Source: Pseudomonas serbica
GTDB lineage: Bacteria > Pseudomonadota > Gammaproteobacteria > Pseudomonadales > Pseudomonadaceae
Assembly: GCF_028823535.1 (NCBI RefSeq)
Contig: NZ_JAQIYM010000003.1
Location: 124,001-188,000 of the forward strand
DNA: 64,000 nt
Direction of reading: 5' to 3'
Position numbers and translations under genes: made by a program. Numbering within the stretch: the first letter of the stretch is position 1; every line of letters begins with the position of its first letter. The notes beneath the pieces are model-generated. The model was not told where the DNA came from. It worked only from the letters and a program-made list of their open reading frames with translations, and searched no databases. Positions 8,199-18,228 of the stretch are shown here, one piece after another.

Positions 8199-9680
8199 AT
8201 GCACAGGCTAAAAAACGGCCTACTCCAGGCCGCCGGTTGGCTGTTCTACCTGAGTTTATTGATGGGCATCGCCATGGCGTTGCCTGTGTCCACGTTCGAC
8301 TCCGAGTCGAAGGACTTCATTTTCCTGATCGGTATCGTCGGTATCTGGCGTTATTCGATGGGTGCCACGCACTTTCTGCGCGGCATGCTGTTCCTGTACG
8401 TGGTCTACCCGCACCTGCGGCGCAAAGTGCGCAAGCTGGGCAAGGCGGCCGACCCGTCCCATGTATTTTTGATGGTCACCAGTTTCCGTATCGATGCGCT
8501 GACCACCGCGCAGGTGTACAGCTCGGTGATCCGCGAAGCGATCGACTGCGAGCTGCCGACCACCGTGGTCTGCTCTATCGTCGAAATGTCCGATGAACTG
8601 CTGGTCAAGAGCCTGTGGAACCGGATGAATCCGCCTGCCCGGGTCAAGCTCGACTTCGTGCGCATTCCCGGCACCGGCAAGCGCGACGGCCTGGCCTACG
8701 GTTTCCGCGCCATCTCCCGCCACCTGCCGGATGACCGCGCCGTTGTGGCCGTGATCGATGGCGACACCGTGCTCGGCGAAGGCGTGGTGCGCAAGACCGT
8801 GCCGTGGTTCCAGATGTTCGGCAACGTCGGTGGCCTGACCACCAACGAGTTCTGCGAAGTGCGCGGCGGCTACATCATGAGCGAATGGCACAAGCTGCGC
8901 TTCGCCCAGCGTCACATCAACATGTGCTCGATGGCCCTGTCCAAGCGCGTGCTGACCATGACCGGGCGGATGTCGGTGTTCCGCGCCACCGTGGTCACCA
9001 ACCCGGAATTCATTGCCGACGTGGAAAGCGACTCGCTGCAGCACTGGCGCCTGGGCCGTTTCAAGTTCCTGACCGGCGACGACAAGTCGAGCTGGTTCAG
9101 CCTGATGCGCCTGGGCTACGACACCTTCTACGTGCCTGACGCCGCCATCAACACCGTCGAGCATCCGCCGGAAAAGAGCTTCATCAAGGCCAGTCGCAAG
9201 CTGATGTTCCGCTGGTACGGCAACAACCTGCGCCAGAACTCCCGGGCCCTCGGCCTTGGGGTGAAACGCCTCGGTGCGTTCACTTCCGTGGTGCTGTTCG
9301 ACCAGCGTGTGTCGATGTGGACTTCCCTGCTGGGCCTGACCGTGGCGCTGATCGCCAGCTTCAAGTACGGCACCGCGTTCATCCTGGTGTACCTGCTCTG
9401 GATCGGCATTACCCGCCTGATCCTGACCCTGTTGCTGTCCTGCTCCGGCCACCGGATCGGCCCGGCCTACCCGGCGATTCTCTATTACAACCAGATCGTC
9501 GGTGCCCTGGTGAAGATCTATGTGTTCTTCCGCCTCGACCAACAGTCCTGGACTCGCCAGCCCACTTCCCTGACCCGTGATCTCGCCAGCTTTCAACGTT
9601 GGTTCAACACCTGGTCGTCTCGGACCATGACCTTCTCCGCCGGCAGCATTTTTGTCGCCGTGCTGCTGATGATGGTCTGA
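8199..9680 (+). CDS. alg8: Mannuronan synthase catalytic subunit Alg8
   Basis: Alg8 is the inner-membrane family-2 glycosyltransferase that polymerises GDP-mannuronate into polymannuronate. From [14 protein letters not shown] the protein has 493 residues. Two N-terminal membrane segments (~residues 9-30 and 40-65) precede the cytoplasmic GT domain, with [13 protein letters not shown] (the DxD-type metal site), [16 protein letters not shown] and LTGDDKSSW. Two or three C-terminal membrane helices start near [14 protein letters not shown]. An in-frame ATG three codons upstream (8190) is an alternative start. Polymerisation needs c-di-GMP bound by Alg44, the next gene. Confidence 0.97.
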   Translation: MHRLKNGLLQAAGWLFYLSLLMGIAMALPVSTFDSESKDFIFLIGIVGIWRYSMGATHFLRGMLFLYVVYPHLRRKVRKLGKAADPSHVFLMVTSFRIDALTTAQVYSSVIREAIDCELPTTVVCSIVEMSDELLVKSLWNRMNPPARVKLDFVRIPGTGKRDGLAYGFRAISRHLPDDRAVVAVIDGDTVLGEGVVRKTVPWFQMFGNVGGLTTNEFCEVRGGYIMSEWHKLRFAQRHINMCSMALSKRVLTMTGRMSVFRATVVTNPEFIADVESDSLQHWRLGRFKFLTGDDKSSWFSLMRLGYDTFYVPDAAINTVEHPPEKSFIKASRKLMFRWYGNNLRQNSRALGLGVKRLGAFTSVVLFDQRVSMWTSLLGLTVALIASFKYGTAFILVYLLWIGITRLILTLLLSCSGHRIGPAYPAILYYNQIVGALVKIYVFFRLDQQSWTRQPTSLTRDLASFQRWFNTWSSRTMTFSAGSIFVAVLLMMV

Positions 9681-9716
9681 CCGCCCCCTTATTGAATTAA
9701 CCAGGAAATCGCCCTT

Positions 9717-10886
9717 ATGAATACCGCCGTCAACGCCAACGTAGTGCATGAATCCGAAGCCCAGCGCCAACACGCCCGGGTGAAAATCCCGGCCAAGCTG
9801 CGTTTCTTCGGCCCCGACCGTACGCCGGTCGAAGCGCGGGTGATCGACCTCTCCGCCGGTGGCCTGGCCTTCAATGCCGGGCAACTGCCGCTGAAGATCG
9901 GCGACAAGTACAAGGCCCGCCTGCAATTCGTCATCGACAACCTCGGCCTGGCCATGGACGTGGAGTTGCAGGTGCGCTCCAACGATCGCGAAACCGGTCG
10001 TATCGGTTGCCAGTTCCAGAACCTGGAACCGCAGGACATCTCGACCTTGCGCCACCTGATCACTTCGCACCTGGCGGGCGACATCGTCACCATCGGCGAA
10101 GTGCTGGCGACCCTGCAGCGCGACAACTTCACCAAGGCGCGCAAGATCAAGGACGGCGGCCACGGCATGAGCGCGTTCGGGCGCATGAAAGCAGTGACAC
10201 TCAGCCTGGGGGTTTTCGCCATCGGCCTGGCGGCGTTCGGCTTCATCTTCAAATCGGTGTACGGCATGTACTTCGTCAGCCACGCCCAGGCCGGTCTGGT
10301 CAGCGTGCCGGGCGTGAACATCACCATGCCCCGCGACGGTACCGTGCAGAGCCTGGTGAAAGCCGACGGCGTGGCCGCCAAAGGCGCACCACTGGCGACC
10401 TTCAGCACCAGCATGCTCGACGTGCTCAAGGGTCACCTGGAAGACGATCAACTGGCTCCGGCCAAGGTTGAAGAGCTGTTCGGCAAGCAGATGACCGGCA
10501 CCCTGACATCGCCCTGCGACTGCACCGTGGCCCAGCAGATGGTCGCCGACGGTCAGTACGCCAGCAAAGGCGACGTGATCTTCCAGCTGGTACCCCGCAA
10601 CACCGAAGCCAACGTTGAAGCGCGCTTCTCCTATCGCCAGTTCGGCGACGTTCTGCCAGGCACCCCGGTGCGCTTCCAGATCGCCGGCGAAGACAAGACC
10701 CGCACCGGCAAGATCGTCAGCAGCACCAGCCTGAAAAGCGCCGACCTGTCCTCCGACATCCGCGTCCTGATCCAGCCTGACGAAGCCCTGGACAGCAGCC
10801 TCGCCGGTCGTCCGGTGGAAGTGAACAGCGACCGTGGCCCGAACCTCAGCTGGCTGATCGACAAAGCCATGGCTGCTGGTCTTTAA
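9717..10886 (+). CDS. alg44: Alginate copolymerase/c-di-GMP receptor Alg44
   Basis: A 389-residue inner-membrane protein that activates Alg8 when it binds c-di-GMP. The N-terminal cytoplasmic PilZ domain keeps the ligand residues Arg17 and Arg21 (RQHAR) and Asp44/Ser46 (DLSAGG), at the same numbers as in P. aeruginosa Alg44. One transmembrane helix (~residues 158-180, AVTLSLGVFAIGLAAFGFIF) leads to a periplasmic HlyD-like region (VSVPGVNITMPRDGTVQSL, GKIVSSTSLKSADLSSDIRV) thought to bridge to AlgK/AlgE. It follows alg8 after ~36 bases and is followed closely by algK. Confidence 0.97.
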   Translation: MNTAVNANVVHESEAQRQHARVKIPAKLRFFGPDRTPVEARVIDLSAGGLAFNAGQLPLKIGDKYKARLQFVIDNLGLAMDVELQVRSNDRETGRIGCQFQNLEPQDISTLRHLITSHLAGDIVTIGEVLATLQRDNFTKARKIKDGGHGMSAFGRMKAVTLSLGVFAIGLAAFGFIFKSVYGMYFVSHAQAGLVSVPGVNITMPRDGTVQSLVKADGVAAKGAPLATFSTSMLDVLKGHLEDDQLAPAKVEELFGKQMTGTLTSPCDCTVAQQMVADGQYASKGDVIFQLVPRNTEANVEARFSYRQFGDVLPGTPVRFQIAGEDKTRTGKIVSSTSLKSADLSSDIRVLIQPDEALDSSLAGRPVEVNSDRGPNLSWLIDKAMAAGL

Positions 10887-10901
10887 CCGGAGGACATGCC
10901 C

Positions 10902-12407
10902 GTGACGACGCCACCAATTCCAAGAACACCGCAATCCCTGTGGGAGCGAGCCTGCTCGCGAATGGGTCAACGCGGTTCGTCTGATGCACCGCATCGTCTG
11001 CTTCGCGAGCAGGCTCGCTCCCACAGGGGATTCGCGTTCTGCTCGCTGGCCTTGGCAGTCAGCCTCAGCGGTTGTGCCGGTCTGCCCGACCAACGCCTGG
11101 CCAACGAAGCGCTCAAGCGTGGCGATACCGCCACCGCGGCGGCGAACTACCAGCAACTGGCAGAACTGGGCTACAGCGAAGCCCAGGTTGGCCTGGCCGA
11201 TATCCAGGTCGACAGCCGCGACCCGGCGCAAATGAAACAGGCCGAGGCGACTTACCGCGCCGCGGCCAGCGTTTCGCCGCGCGCCCAGGCCCGCCTCGGC
11301 CGCCTGCTGGTGGCCAAGCCAGGCTCCACCGAAGCCGAGCAGCACGAAGCCGAAGGCCTATTGAAAAAGGCCTCGGCTGCCGGTGAAGGCAACACCCTGA
11401 TCCCGTTGGCGATGCTGTACCTGCAATACCCGCACAGCTTCCCCAACGTCGACGCCCAGAAGCAGATCAGCCAATGGCGCGCCGAAGGCAAGCCGGAAGC
11501 GGGCCTGGCGCAAGTGCTGCTTTATCGCACCCAGGGCACCTACGACCAGCACCTGGACGAAGTGGAAAAGGTCTGCAAGGCGGCGCTCAACACCACCGAC
11601 ATCTGCTACGTCGAACTGGCCACGGTCTACCAGAAACAGGCCAAGCCTGAGCAACAGGCCGAGCTGATCAAGCAGATGCAGGCGGCTCACAGTCGCGGCA
11701 CCGTTTCTGCTCAGCGTGTGGACAGTGTTGCTCGCGTACTCGCTGATCCAACCCTGGGCACGCCCGACGAAAAAACCGCGCAGTCGCTGCTCGAACCCAT
11801 CGCTCCGGGCTACCCGGCGTCGTGGGTCACCCTCGCGCAACTGATCTACGACTTCCCGGAACTGGGCGATGTCGACCAGATGATGAAGTACCTGGACAAC
11901 GGCCGCGCCGCCGACCAACCGCGCGCCGAGCTGTTGCTGGGCAAGCTCTACTACGAAGGCAAGATGGTCCCGGCCGACGCCAAGGTCGCCGAGGAACACT
12001 TCCAGAAAGCCGTCGGCCGCGAAGTCGCCGCCGATTACTACCTCGGCCAGATCTATCGCCGTGGCTACCTGGGCAAGGTCTACCCGCAAAAGGCCCTGGA
12101 TCACCTGCTGACCGCTGCGCGCAACGGCCAGAACAGCGCCGACTTCGCCATTGCCCAACTGTTTTCCCAAGGCAAAGGCACCAAGCCTGACCCGCTCAAT
12201 GCATACGTCTTCAGCCAATTGGCCAAGACCCAGAACACCCCGCAAGCCACCGAGCTTGCGCAAACCCTCGAAGCTCAACTGCCGCCTGCGCAGCTGGCCG
12301 AGGCCCAGCGCCTGTTGAAACAGGAACAGGCGGTTCGCGGCAACCTGAGCCAGAACACGCTGCAACTGCACGCCCTGCAAGAAGAAGACGGCGAGGAATC
12401 CCTATGA
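10902..12407 (+). CDS. algK: Alginate export lipoprotein AlgK with a REPIN-extended signal peptide
   Basis: AlgK is an outer-membrane lipoprotein of TPR/Sel1-like repeats that localises AlgE and scaffolds the periplasmic alginate complex. The lipobox LSGC precedes a mature region beginning [37 protein letters not shown]; helical repeats follow ([51 protein letters not shown]). I chose GTG at 10902 because GGAGG lies eight bases before it; ATG at 10896 has only two bases of spacing. The lipid cysteine is then residue 58, against about 28 in P. aeruginosa. The surplus is a 31-codon in-frame REPIN (10936-11028). A third possible start is ATG 10963, inside the REPIN. Export and lipidation are plausible but unproven. 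Confidence 0.95.
   Translation: MTTPPIPRTPQSLWERACSRMGQRGSSDAPHRLLREQARSHRGFAFCSLALAVSLSGCAGLPDQRLANEALKRGDTATAAANYQQLAELGYSEAQVGLADIQVDSRDPAQMKQAEATYRAAASVSPRAQARLGRLLVAKPGSTEAEQHEAEGLLKKASAAGEGNTLIPLAMLYLQYPHSFPNVDAQKQISQWRAEGKPEAGLAQVLLYRTQGTYDQHLDEVEKVCKAALNTTDICYVELATVYQKQAKPEQQAELIKQMQAAHSRGTVSAQRVDSVARVLADPTLGTPDEKTAQSLLEPIAPGYPASWVTLAQLIYDFPELGDVDQMMKYLDNGRAADQPRAELLLGKLYYEGKMVPADAKVAEEHFQKAVGREVAADYYLGQIYRRGYLGKVYPQKALDHLLTAARNGQNSADFAIAQLFSQGKGTKPDPLNAYVFSQLAKTQNTPQATELAQTLEAQLPPAQLAEAQRLLKQEQAVRGNLSQNTLQLHALQEEDGEESL
10936..11028. repeat. REPIN inside the algK coding sequence
   Basis: Two perfectly complementary 27-bp arms (10936-10962 and 11002-11028, core GTGGGAGCGAGCCTGCTCGC) surround a 39-bp spacer. 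The total of 93 bp is exactly 31 codons with no stop in the algK frame. It encodes an Arg-rich stretch ([11 protein letters not shown] ... REQARSHRG) just before the hydrophobic signal core. Confidence 0.95.
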
Positions 12408-13888
12408 AGTTGAATCCATTCATGAAGGCCGGTATCGGCCTGACGTTCGCGCTGATCTGGTCCTGCCCGACGCTGGCAGCGATGACTGAAGCACCGAAGA
12501 ACTATGGCCTGGACGTGAAGATCACCGGCCAGTCCGAAGACGACCGTGACCTTGGCACCCAGCGTGGCGGCGACGTCAATGGCCTGGGTCTCGACCTGCG
12601 TCCGTGGGTCTATGGCGAAAGCGGCGCGTGGAGCGCCTACGCCATGGGTCAGGCCGTGACGTCCACCGACATCATCGAAACCGACACCCTGCAGCAATCC
12701 GAAGGCACCGAAAACACCGTCAACAACGACCGCAAGACCAAGAAGAACTACCTGGCGATGCGCGAGTTCTGGGTCGGCTACAGCGGCTTCACGCCCTACC
12801 CTGGCGAAATCCTGAAGTTCGGTCGCCAGCGCCTGCACAACGACGACGGTCAATGGCGCGACACCAACATCGAAGCCCTGAACTGGACCTTCGACACCAC
12901 CCTGTTGCGCGCCAACGCCGGTGTCGCCGAACGTTTCAGCGAGTACCGCACCGACCTGAAAGAGCTGGCACCCAAGGACAAGGATCGCCTGCACGCCTAC
13001 GCCGATGCCGAATACCAATGGACACCGGGACACTGGGCCGGCATTCGCGGTCATCACACCCACGATGACGGCAAGCTCGACTACCCGGAACCGGGCGTGG
13101 CTGGCGATTCGCTGGACAAGAAACAGAACGGCGACATCAGCTGGCTGGGCCTGCAGGCCAACAGCGACGCCTACAACTGGCGCAACACCAACACCGTCAA
13201 CTACTGGGGCAGCATCACCGGCATGAGCGGCGACCGCGACACGGTCAACCCGCTGAACGCCGATGGCACAGCTCCGGCGCAAGCCAAGCACAGCGGCGAT
13301 GTCGACGGCTGGGCCACCGACCTGGGCGTGCGTCTGCGCCTCGATCCGCAATGGCAAGTCGGTGCGGCCTACGCCCGTGCCAGCGCCGATTACGAACAGA
13401 ACGGCCTGGAAAGCAACCGCTCGAGCTACACCGGTACCCGTTCGCGGGTGCACCGTTTCGGCGAAGCCTTCCGTGGCGAAATGAACAACATGCAATCGGC
13501 CACTCTGTTCGGTTCGTGGATGCTCAACGACGAATACGACGCCAGCCTGATCTACCACAAGTTCTGGCGCGTCGACGGCAACAAGCCGATCACCAGCAAC
13601 GGCATCGACGCCGTGCAGAACAACACCGACGACGTCACCGGTGCGGTGCTGTCCAGCACGTCCCTGCCACTGAATGATGGTGATAAAGACCTCGGCCAGG
13701 AAATGGATCTGGTCGTCACCAAGTACTTCAAGCAAGGCCTGCTGCCGGCGGCATTGAGCCAGAAGATCGACGAGCCTTCGGCCCTGGTGCGTTTCCGCGG
13801 CGGTGTGTTCAAGCCGGGCGACGCCTACGGCAAGGAAGTCGATTCGTACATGCACCGCGCGTTCGTCGACGTGATCTGGCGCTTCTGA
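12404..13888 (+). CDS. algE: Alginate outer-membrane export porin AlgE
   Basis: AlgE is the 18-stranded outer-membrane beta-barrel through which alginate leaves the cell. The 494-residue protein has a signal peptide ([19 protein letters not shown] ... [12 protein letters not shown]) and alternating barrel strands such as [58 protein letters not shown]. It ends in a C-terminal aromatic, VDVIWRF, the BAM recognition signal. The start overlaps the algK stop by four bases (ATGA), so the two are translationally coupled, in keeping with AlgK's role in AlgE placement. Confidence 0.97.
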   Translation: MKLNPFMKAGIGLTFALIWSCPTLAAMTEAPKNYGLDVKITGQSEDDRDLGTQRGGDVNGLGLDLRPWVYGESGAWSAYAMGQAVTSTDIIETDTLQQSEGTENTVNNDRKTKKNYLAMREFWVGYSGFTPYPGEILKFGRQRLHNDDGQWRDTNIEALNWTFDTTLLRANAGVAERFSEYRTDLKELAPKDKDRLHAYADAEYQWTPGHWAGIRGHHTHDDGKLDYPEPGVAGDSLDKKQNGDISWLGLQANSDAYNWRNTNTVNYWGSITGMSGDRDTVNPLNADGTAPAQAKHSGDVDGWATDLGVRLRLDPQWQVGAAYARASADYEQNGLESNRSSYTGTRSRVHRFGEAFRGEMNNMQSATLFGSWMLNDEYDASLIYHKFWRVDGNKPITSNGIDAVQNNTDDVTGAVLSSTSLPLNDGDKDLGQEMDLVVTKYFKQGLLPAALSQKIDEPSALVRFRGGVFKPGDAYGKEVDSYMHRAFVDVIWRF

Positions 13889-13914
13889 TGCACATTGCGA
13901 AGGGAGTCCCCCAG

Positions 13915-15504
13915 ATGAATCATCAAGCCAGAAAAGGCTCGATCAGCCTGTTGGCCGGCGCGATGCTGCTGGCCAGCGCGACTGCCTTCGCCAATGTGGA
14001 GCCGGCGGTGCCTCAACCAGGCAAGCCGGCCACCATGGCCAAGGAACTGCAGCAGGCCAAGACCTACACCGTCAGCAGCGCACCAACCGCGCCGCTGGAA
14101 CTGGCCACGCCGAAACTGCCGGACACCTCGGGCTACACCGCCGAAGCCATCGCCGCGAAGATCGTGCGCAGCAAGGCCGGCAAGATCAGCGTGCGCCGGA
14201 TGATGCAGGAAGACGCCCTGAAGGACTTCATCGGTGGCGACAACAAGATGGCCGAGTGGGTGGTGCGTCAGCACGGCATCCCCCAGGCGATCTTCGTCGA
14301 CGACGGCTACATGAACCTCAAGGACCTGGCGCAGAAGCTGCCCAAGCAGTACTTCAGCGAGACCTCGCCGGGCGTGTTCCTGGCGAAGTTGCCGATCGTG
14401 GTCGGTCGTCACGGCATCCTCGAAATCGACAAGCAGACCCAGGAACTGCGCCTGTCCCAAGAGGCCGGTTCGTTCCTGGTCAACGACGGCCAGTTGTTCG
14501 TGCGCGATACCAGGATCACTGGCTGGAGCGAGAAGGCCAATGGCCCGGCGGCCTTCAAGTCGCCCAAGGAATTCCGTCCGTTCCTGCTGTCCTGGGGCGG
14601 CACCGAGACCTACATCGCCAACAGCAAGATCGCCAGTTTCGGCTACGCCAACAGTAAGTCCTACGGCGTGAGTATTTCCCAGTACACGCCGAACATGGCC
14701 AAGGTGCTCAAGCGTTCCGAGCCGACCGGCTGGATCGTCGGCTCCGAGTTCTCGGACATGTGGTACGGCTTCTACTGCTACGAAACCCGCGACTTCGTGG
14801 TCAAGGGCAACACCTACAAAGACAACATCGTCTACGGCATCGACCCGCACGACCGTTCCCACGGCCTGATCATTGCCGACAACACGGTGTTCGGGACCAA
14901 GAAGAAGCACGGGATCATCATTTCCCGTGAGGTCAACGACAGCTTCATCTTCAACAACCGCAGCTACGACAACAAACTGTCGGGCCTGGTGATCGACCGT
15001 AACAGCGTGAACAACCTGATCGCCCACAACGAGATCTACCAGAACCACACCGACGGCATCACCCTCTACGAGAGTGCCGACAACCTGCTGTGGGGCAACA
15101 AGGTGATCAGCAACCGTCGTCACGGCATCCGCATTCGTAACAGCGTGAACATTCGCCTGTACGAAAACGTCGCCATGGCCAACGGCCTGACCGGCGTCTA
15201 CGGGCACATCAAGGACCTGACCAACACCGACCGTGACATCAAGCTCGATCCGTTCGACGCCCAGGTATCGCTGATCGTGGTTGGCGGTGAACTGGCGGCC
15301 AACGGCAGCGGCCCGCTGTCCATCGACTCGCCGTTGAGCGTCGAGTTGTATCGCGTGTCCATGCTCGCGCCGACCAAATCCAGTGGCATCAGCTTCTCGG
15401 GGATTCTCGGCGAGCGCCAGGATGAAATTCTCGACCTGTTGGTACGCCAGCAGAAAGCCGTGCTGATCGACCCTGTCGAACGCCAGACCGAAATGCGGGA
15501 CTGA
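13915..15504 (+). CDS. algG: Periplasmic poly(beta-D-mannuronate) C5-epimerase AlgG
   Basis: AlgG converts D-mannuronate residues in the nascent polymer to L-guluronate in the periplasm and protects the polymer from AlgL. From MNHQARKGSISLL it has 529 residues; AAGGGAG lies just upstream, whereas the in-frame ATG at 13888 has no such site. A signal peptide ends near ATAFANVEP. The C-terminal two thirds form a right-handed parallel beta-helix (CASH/NosD-like repeats such as NRSYDNKLSGLVIDRNSVNN). The catalytic DPHD motif is at residues ~310-313 (YGIDPHDRSHGL). Confidence 0.97.
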   Translation: MNHQARKGSISLLAGAMLLASATAFANVEPAVPQPGKPATMAKELQQAKTYTVSSAPTAPLELATPKLPDTSGYTAEAIAAKIVRSKAGKISVRRMMQEDALKDFIGGDNKMAEWVVRQHGIPQAIFVDDGYMNLKDLAQKLPKQYFSETSPGVFLAKLPIVVGRHGILEIDKQTQELRLSQEAGSFLVNDGQLFVRDTRITGWSEKANGPAAFKSPKEFRPFLLSWGGTETYIANSKIASFGYANSKSYGVSISQYTPNMAKVLKRSEPTGWIVGSEFSDMWYGFYCYETRDFVVKGNTYKDNIVYGIDPHDRSHGLIIADNTVFGTKKKHGIIISREVNDSFIFNNRSYDNKLSGLVIDRNSVNNLIAHNEIYQNHTDGITLYESADNLLWGNKVISNRRHGIRIRNSVNIRLYENVAMANGLTGVYGHIKDLTNTDRDIKLDPFDAQVSLIVVGGELAANGSGPLSIDSPLSVELYRVSMLAPTKSSGISFSGILGERQDEILDLLVRQQKAVLIDPVERQTEMRD

Positions 15505-15514
15505 GGATAATTTT

Positions 15515-16966
15515 ATGCACCCACACTTGATCAAATTACTCAGCCTGTCGGCCCTGACCGCCGGCATTCTCGCCGCCAGCGGCGGTGTTCGCGCCGATGA
15601 AGTGCAAGCGCCAAAATTCAGCGCCGAGCCGTGCTGCAGCCTGTGCCCCGCGGCCCACGACGCGAAGAACTACACCACGCGCTATCAGCAGAACTTCACC
15701 ACCCTGGTGCAGGCGCAGGGCGACTGGTTGTTCCGGACCCAGGAAGACTTGCGCACCGAATTCGATACCACCCCGGCCGGCTACAAGCGCATGAAGCAAT
15801 TGCACGATGCGTTCAAGAGCAAAGGCGTGGAACTGGTTGTCGTTTACCAGCCGACCCGTGGCCTGGTGAACCGCAACAAGTTGAACCCGGCAGAGAAAGC
15901 CAGCTTCGACTTCGACAAGGCGCTGAAGAACTACAAGACCATGCTCGGCCGTTTCGCGCAGATGGGTTACGTAGTACCGGACCTGTCGCCGCTGACCAAC
16001 GAGTCGCTGCCCGACACCCTGCCCGCCCACGACTTCTACTTCCGCGGCGACCAGCACTGGACGCCTTACGGTGCCCAGCGCACGGCAAAAATCGTGGCCG
16101 AAAAGGTCAAGCAGATCCCGGCCTTCGCCGACATTCCCAAGCGTGAATTCGAGACCCATAAGTCGGGTCGCATGGGCAAGACCGGAACATTGCACAACAT
16201 GGCTGGTCAACTCTGTGGCACCAGCTACGCGATCCAGTACATGGATCAATTCACCACCGAGCCGAAAGGCGAAGCAGGCGATGGCGATCTGTTCGGTGAT
16301 TCCGGTAACCCGCAAATCACTCTGGTCGGCACCAGTCACAGTGGCAAGAACTACAACTTCGCCGGTTTCCTCGAAGAGGCCATCGGCGCCGACATTCTCA
16401 ACGTGGCGTTCCCTGGCGGCGGCCTGGAAGGTTCGATGCTGCAGTACCTGGGCAGCGACGAGTTCCAGAAGAACCCGCCGAAGATTCTCATCTGGGAATT
16501 CTCGCCGCTCTATCGCCTCGACCAGGAAACCATCTACCGCCAGATGATGGCGCTGCTGGACAACGGCTGCGAAGGCAAGGATGCACAGATGTCTGCCAGC
16601 ACCACTTTGAAGCCTGGCAAGAACGAACTGATGGTCAACAGCAAAAACCTGAACCTGCAAAACGGCAGTCACCAGGTCGACATCCGCTTCGCCGACACCT
16701 CGGTGAAAAACCTGCAAGCCACCCTCTGGTACATGAACGGGCGCCACGAGGACATCAAGATCGAAAAACCGGAAACCTCCGACACTGACGGACGTTTCGC
16801 CTTCGAGTTGCGCACGGACGAAGACTGGGCCTCGCAGAACCTGCTGGCCGTCGAAATCCAGGGCCCGGAAAAAGCCGGCGCCGCGCCACAGAAAGTCGAA
16901 GCGAAAATCTGCAAACGCAACGTATTCCCGAGCGCTGAGCAACGTACCGCTTCAGCCGGGCAATGA
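15515..16966 (+). CDS. algX: Alginate O-acetyltransferase AlgX
   Basis: AlgX is the periplasmic terminal acetyltransferase that binds alginate and acetylates mannuronates. It has 483 residues with a signal peptide ([21 protein letters not shown]). The SGNH-hydrolase-like domain has DQHWTPYG (Asp179 and His181) and [11 protein letters not shown] (nucleophile Ser274). A C-terminal carbohydrate-binding module begins near residue 355 ([18 protein letters not shown]). Cysteines CCSLC near residues 35-39 and others probably form disulfides. It lies in the conserved algG-algX-algL block. Confidence 0.97.
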   Translation: MHPHLIKLLSLSALTAGILAASGGVRADEVQAPKFSAEPCCSLCPAAHDAKNYTTRYQQNFTTLVQAQGDWLFRTQEDLRTEFDTTPAGYKRMKQLHDAFKSKGVELVVVYQPTRGLVNRNKLNPAEKASFDFDKALKNYKTMLGRFAQMGYVVPDLSPLTNESLPDTLPAHDFYFRGDQHWTPYGAQRTAKIVAEKVKQIPAFADIPKREFETHKSGRMGKTGTLHNMAGQLCGTSYAIQYMDQFTTEPKGEAGDGDLFGDSGNPQITLVGTSHSGKNYNFAGFLEEAIGADILNVAFPGGGLEGSMLQYLGSDEFQKNPPKILIWEFSPLYRLDQETIYRQMMALLDNGCEGKDAQMSASTTLKPGKNELMVNSKNLNLQNGSHQVDIRFADTSVKNLQATLWYMNGRHEDIKIEKPETSDTDGRFAFELRTDEDWASQNLLAVEIQGPEKAGAAPQKVEAKICKRNVFPSAEQRTASAGQ

Positions 16967-16974
16967 GGTCTGCT

Positions 16975-18087
16975 ATGCGAAATCCGAAACTTGCAACACT
17001 GACGCTGTTGAGCCTGGCGATGTTCGCCGGTGCGACCCAGGCCGCGGCGCCACTGCGCCCGCCACAGGGCTATTTTGCGCCGATCGAGAAAGTCAAAAGC
17101 GGCGACAAGAGCGAAGGCTGCGATGCCATGCCGATGCCCTACACCGGCTCGCTGCAATTTCGCAGCAAGTACGAAGGTTCGGACAAGGCGCGCTCGACCC
17201 TGAACGTGCAGTCGGAGAAAGCCTTCCGCGACAGCACCGCCGACATCACCAAGATGGAACGTGGCACCAGCAAGCGCGTCATGCAGTTCATGCGTGACGG
17301 TCGCCCTGAACAGCTGGAATGCACCTTGAGCTGGTTGACCGCTTGGGCCAAGGCCGATGCATTGATGTCCAAGGACTTCAACCACACCGGCAAGTCCATG
17401 CGCAAATGGGCGTTGGGCAGCATGGCGTCGTCGTACGTTCGCCTGAAATTCTCTGACTCCCATCCACTGGCCAACCATCAGCAGGAGTCACAGCTGATCG
17501 AGGCCTGGTTCAACCGCATGGCCGATCAGGTGGTCAGCGACTGGGACAACCTGCCGCTGGAAAAAACCAACAACCACTCGTACTGGGCCGCCTGGTCGGT
17601 CATGGCGACCTCCGTCGCCACCAACCGCCGCGACCTGTTCGACTGGGCCGTGAAGGAATACAAGGTCGGCGCCAATCAGGTCGACGCGGACGGCTATCTG
17701 CCGAACGAACTCAAGCGCCAGCAACGCGCCCTCGCCTATCACAACTACGCCCTGCCGCCGCTGGCGATGATCGCCAGTTTCGCCCAGGTCAATGGTGTGG
17801 ACTTGCGTCAGGAAAACAACGGCGCGCTCAAGCGCCTGGGTGATCGCGTGCTCGCCGGGGTGAAAGACCCGGATGAGTTCGAGGAAAAGAACGGCAAGAA
17901 ACAGGACATGAGCGATCTCAAGGTCGACTCGAAATTCGCCTGGCTTGAACCGTTCTGCACCCTCTACACCTGCGCGCCGGACGTACTGGAGAAGAAGCAC
18001 GAGATGCAACCGTTCAAGACCTTCCGCCTCGGCGGTGACCTGACCCGTGTCTACGACCCGGCCAACGAAAAAGGCAAGGGTTCCTAG
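16975..18087 (+). CDS. algL: Periplasmic alginate lyase AlgL
   Basis: AlgL is a family PL5 mannuronate lyase that clears alginate stranded in the periplasm. From [14 protein letters not shown] the protein has 370 residues, with GAGG about eight bases upstream; the ATG at 16963 overlapping the algX stop is less likely. The signal peptide ends near [11 protein letters not shown]. An alpha-barrel follows, with the family motif NNHSYWAAW at residues ~199-207, which carries the catalytic Asn/His, and [16 protein letters not shown] with the catalytic Arg/Tyr region. Confidence 0.97.
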   Translation: MRNPKLATLTLLSLAMFAGATQAAAPLRPPQGYFAPIEKVKSGDKSEGCDAMPMPYTGSLQFRSKYEGSDKARSTLNVQSEKAFRDSTADITKMERGTSKRVMQFMRDGRPEQLECTLSWLTAWAKADALMSKDFNHTGKSMRKWALGSMASSYVRLKFSDSHPLANHQQESQLIEAWFNRMADQVVSDWDNLPLEKTNNHSYWAAWSVMATSVATNRRDLFDWAVKEYKVGANQVDADGYLPNELKRQQRALAYHNYALPPLAMIASFAQVNGVDLRQENNGALKRLGDRVLAGVKDPDEFEEKNGKKQDMSDLKVDSKFAWLEPFCTLYTCAPDVLEKKHEMQPFKTFRLGGDLTRVYDPANEKGKGS

Positions 18088-18095
18088 GACCACGC

Positions 18096-18130
18096 ACGAT
18101 CGTTCCCACGCAGAGCGTGGGAACGATCGT
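18096..18130. repeat. 16-bp perfect hairpin between algL and algI
   Basis: Perfect inverted repeat, arms ACGATCGTTCCCACGC, 3-base loop AGA, nine bases after the algL stop. It has no T tail, so it is not a standard terminator; it resembles a separate short palindromic repeat family of Pseudomonas. It may stabilise or process the mRNA. Confidence 0.8.
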
Positions 18131-18153
18131 AGGGTTTGAATTTTGTGAGTTAT

Positions 18154-18185
18154 CCCCCCGGTTTTTCGTGGGGGGTTTGGGGGGG
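18154..18185. promoter_or_regulatory. C6/G6-G7 tract structure upstream of algI
   Basis: CCCCCC (18154-18159) can pair with GGGGGG (18170-18175), and a second run of seven G follows after TTT. It lies 44 bases before the algI start. The G runs could also form a quadruplex. Function is inferred only. Confidence 0.4.
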
Positions 18186-18228
18186 CCGTTGGGCCCTTGA
18201 ATGTAGGTTCAAACAAGGAGAGATCGGG

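Noticed and set aside
8256..11345. A 1029-codon open frame antisense to alg8, alg44 and the start of algK
   Set aside because: It is a by-product of GC-rich codon bias on the opposite strand; the sense strand encodes well-conserved Alg proteins and the antisense protein has no recognisable domain.
12275..13855. A 526-codon antisense frame over algE
   Set aside because: It mirrors the third-position G/C of algE, lacks a ribosome-binding site and has no recognisable family.
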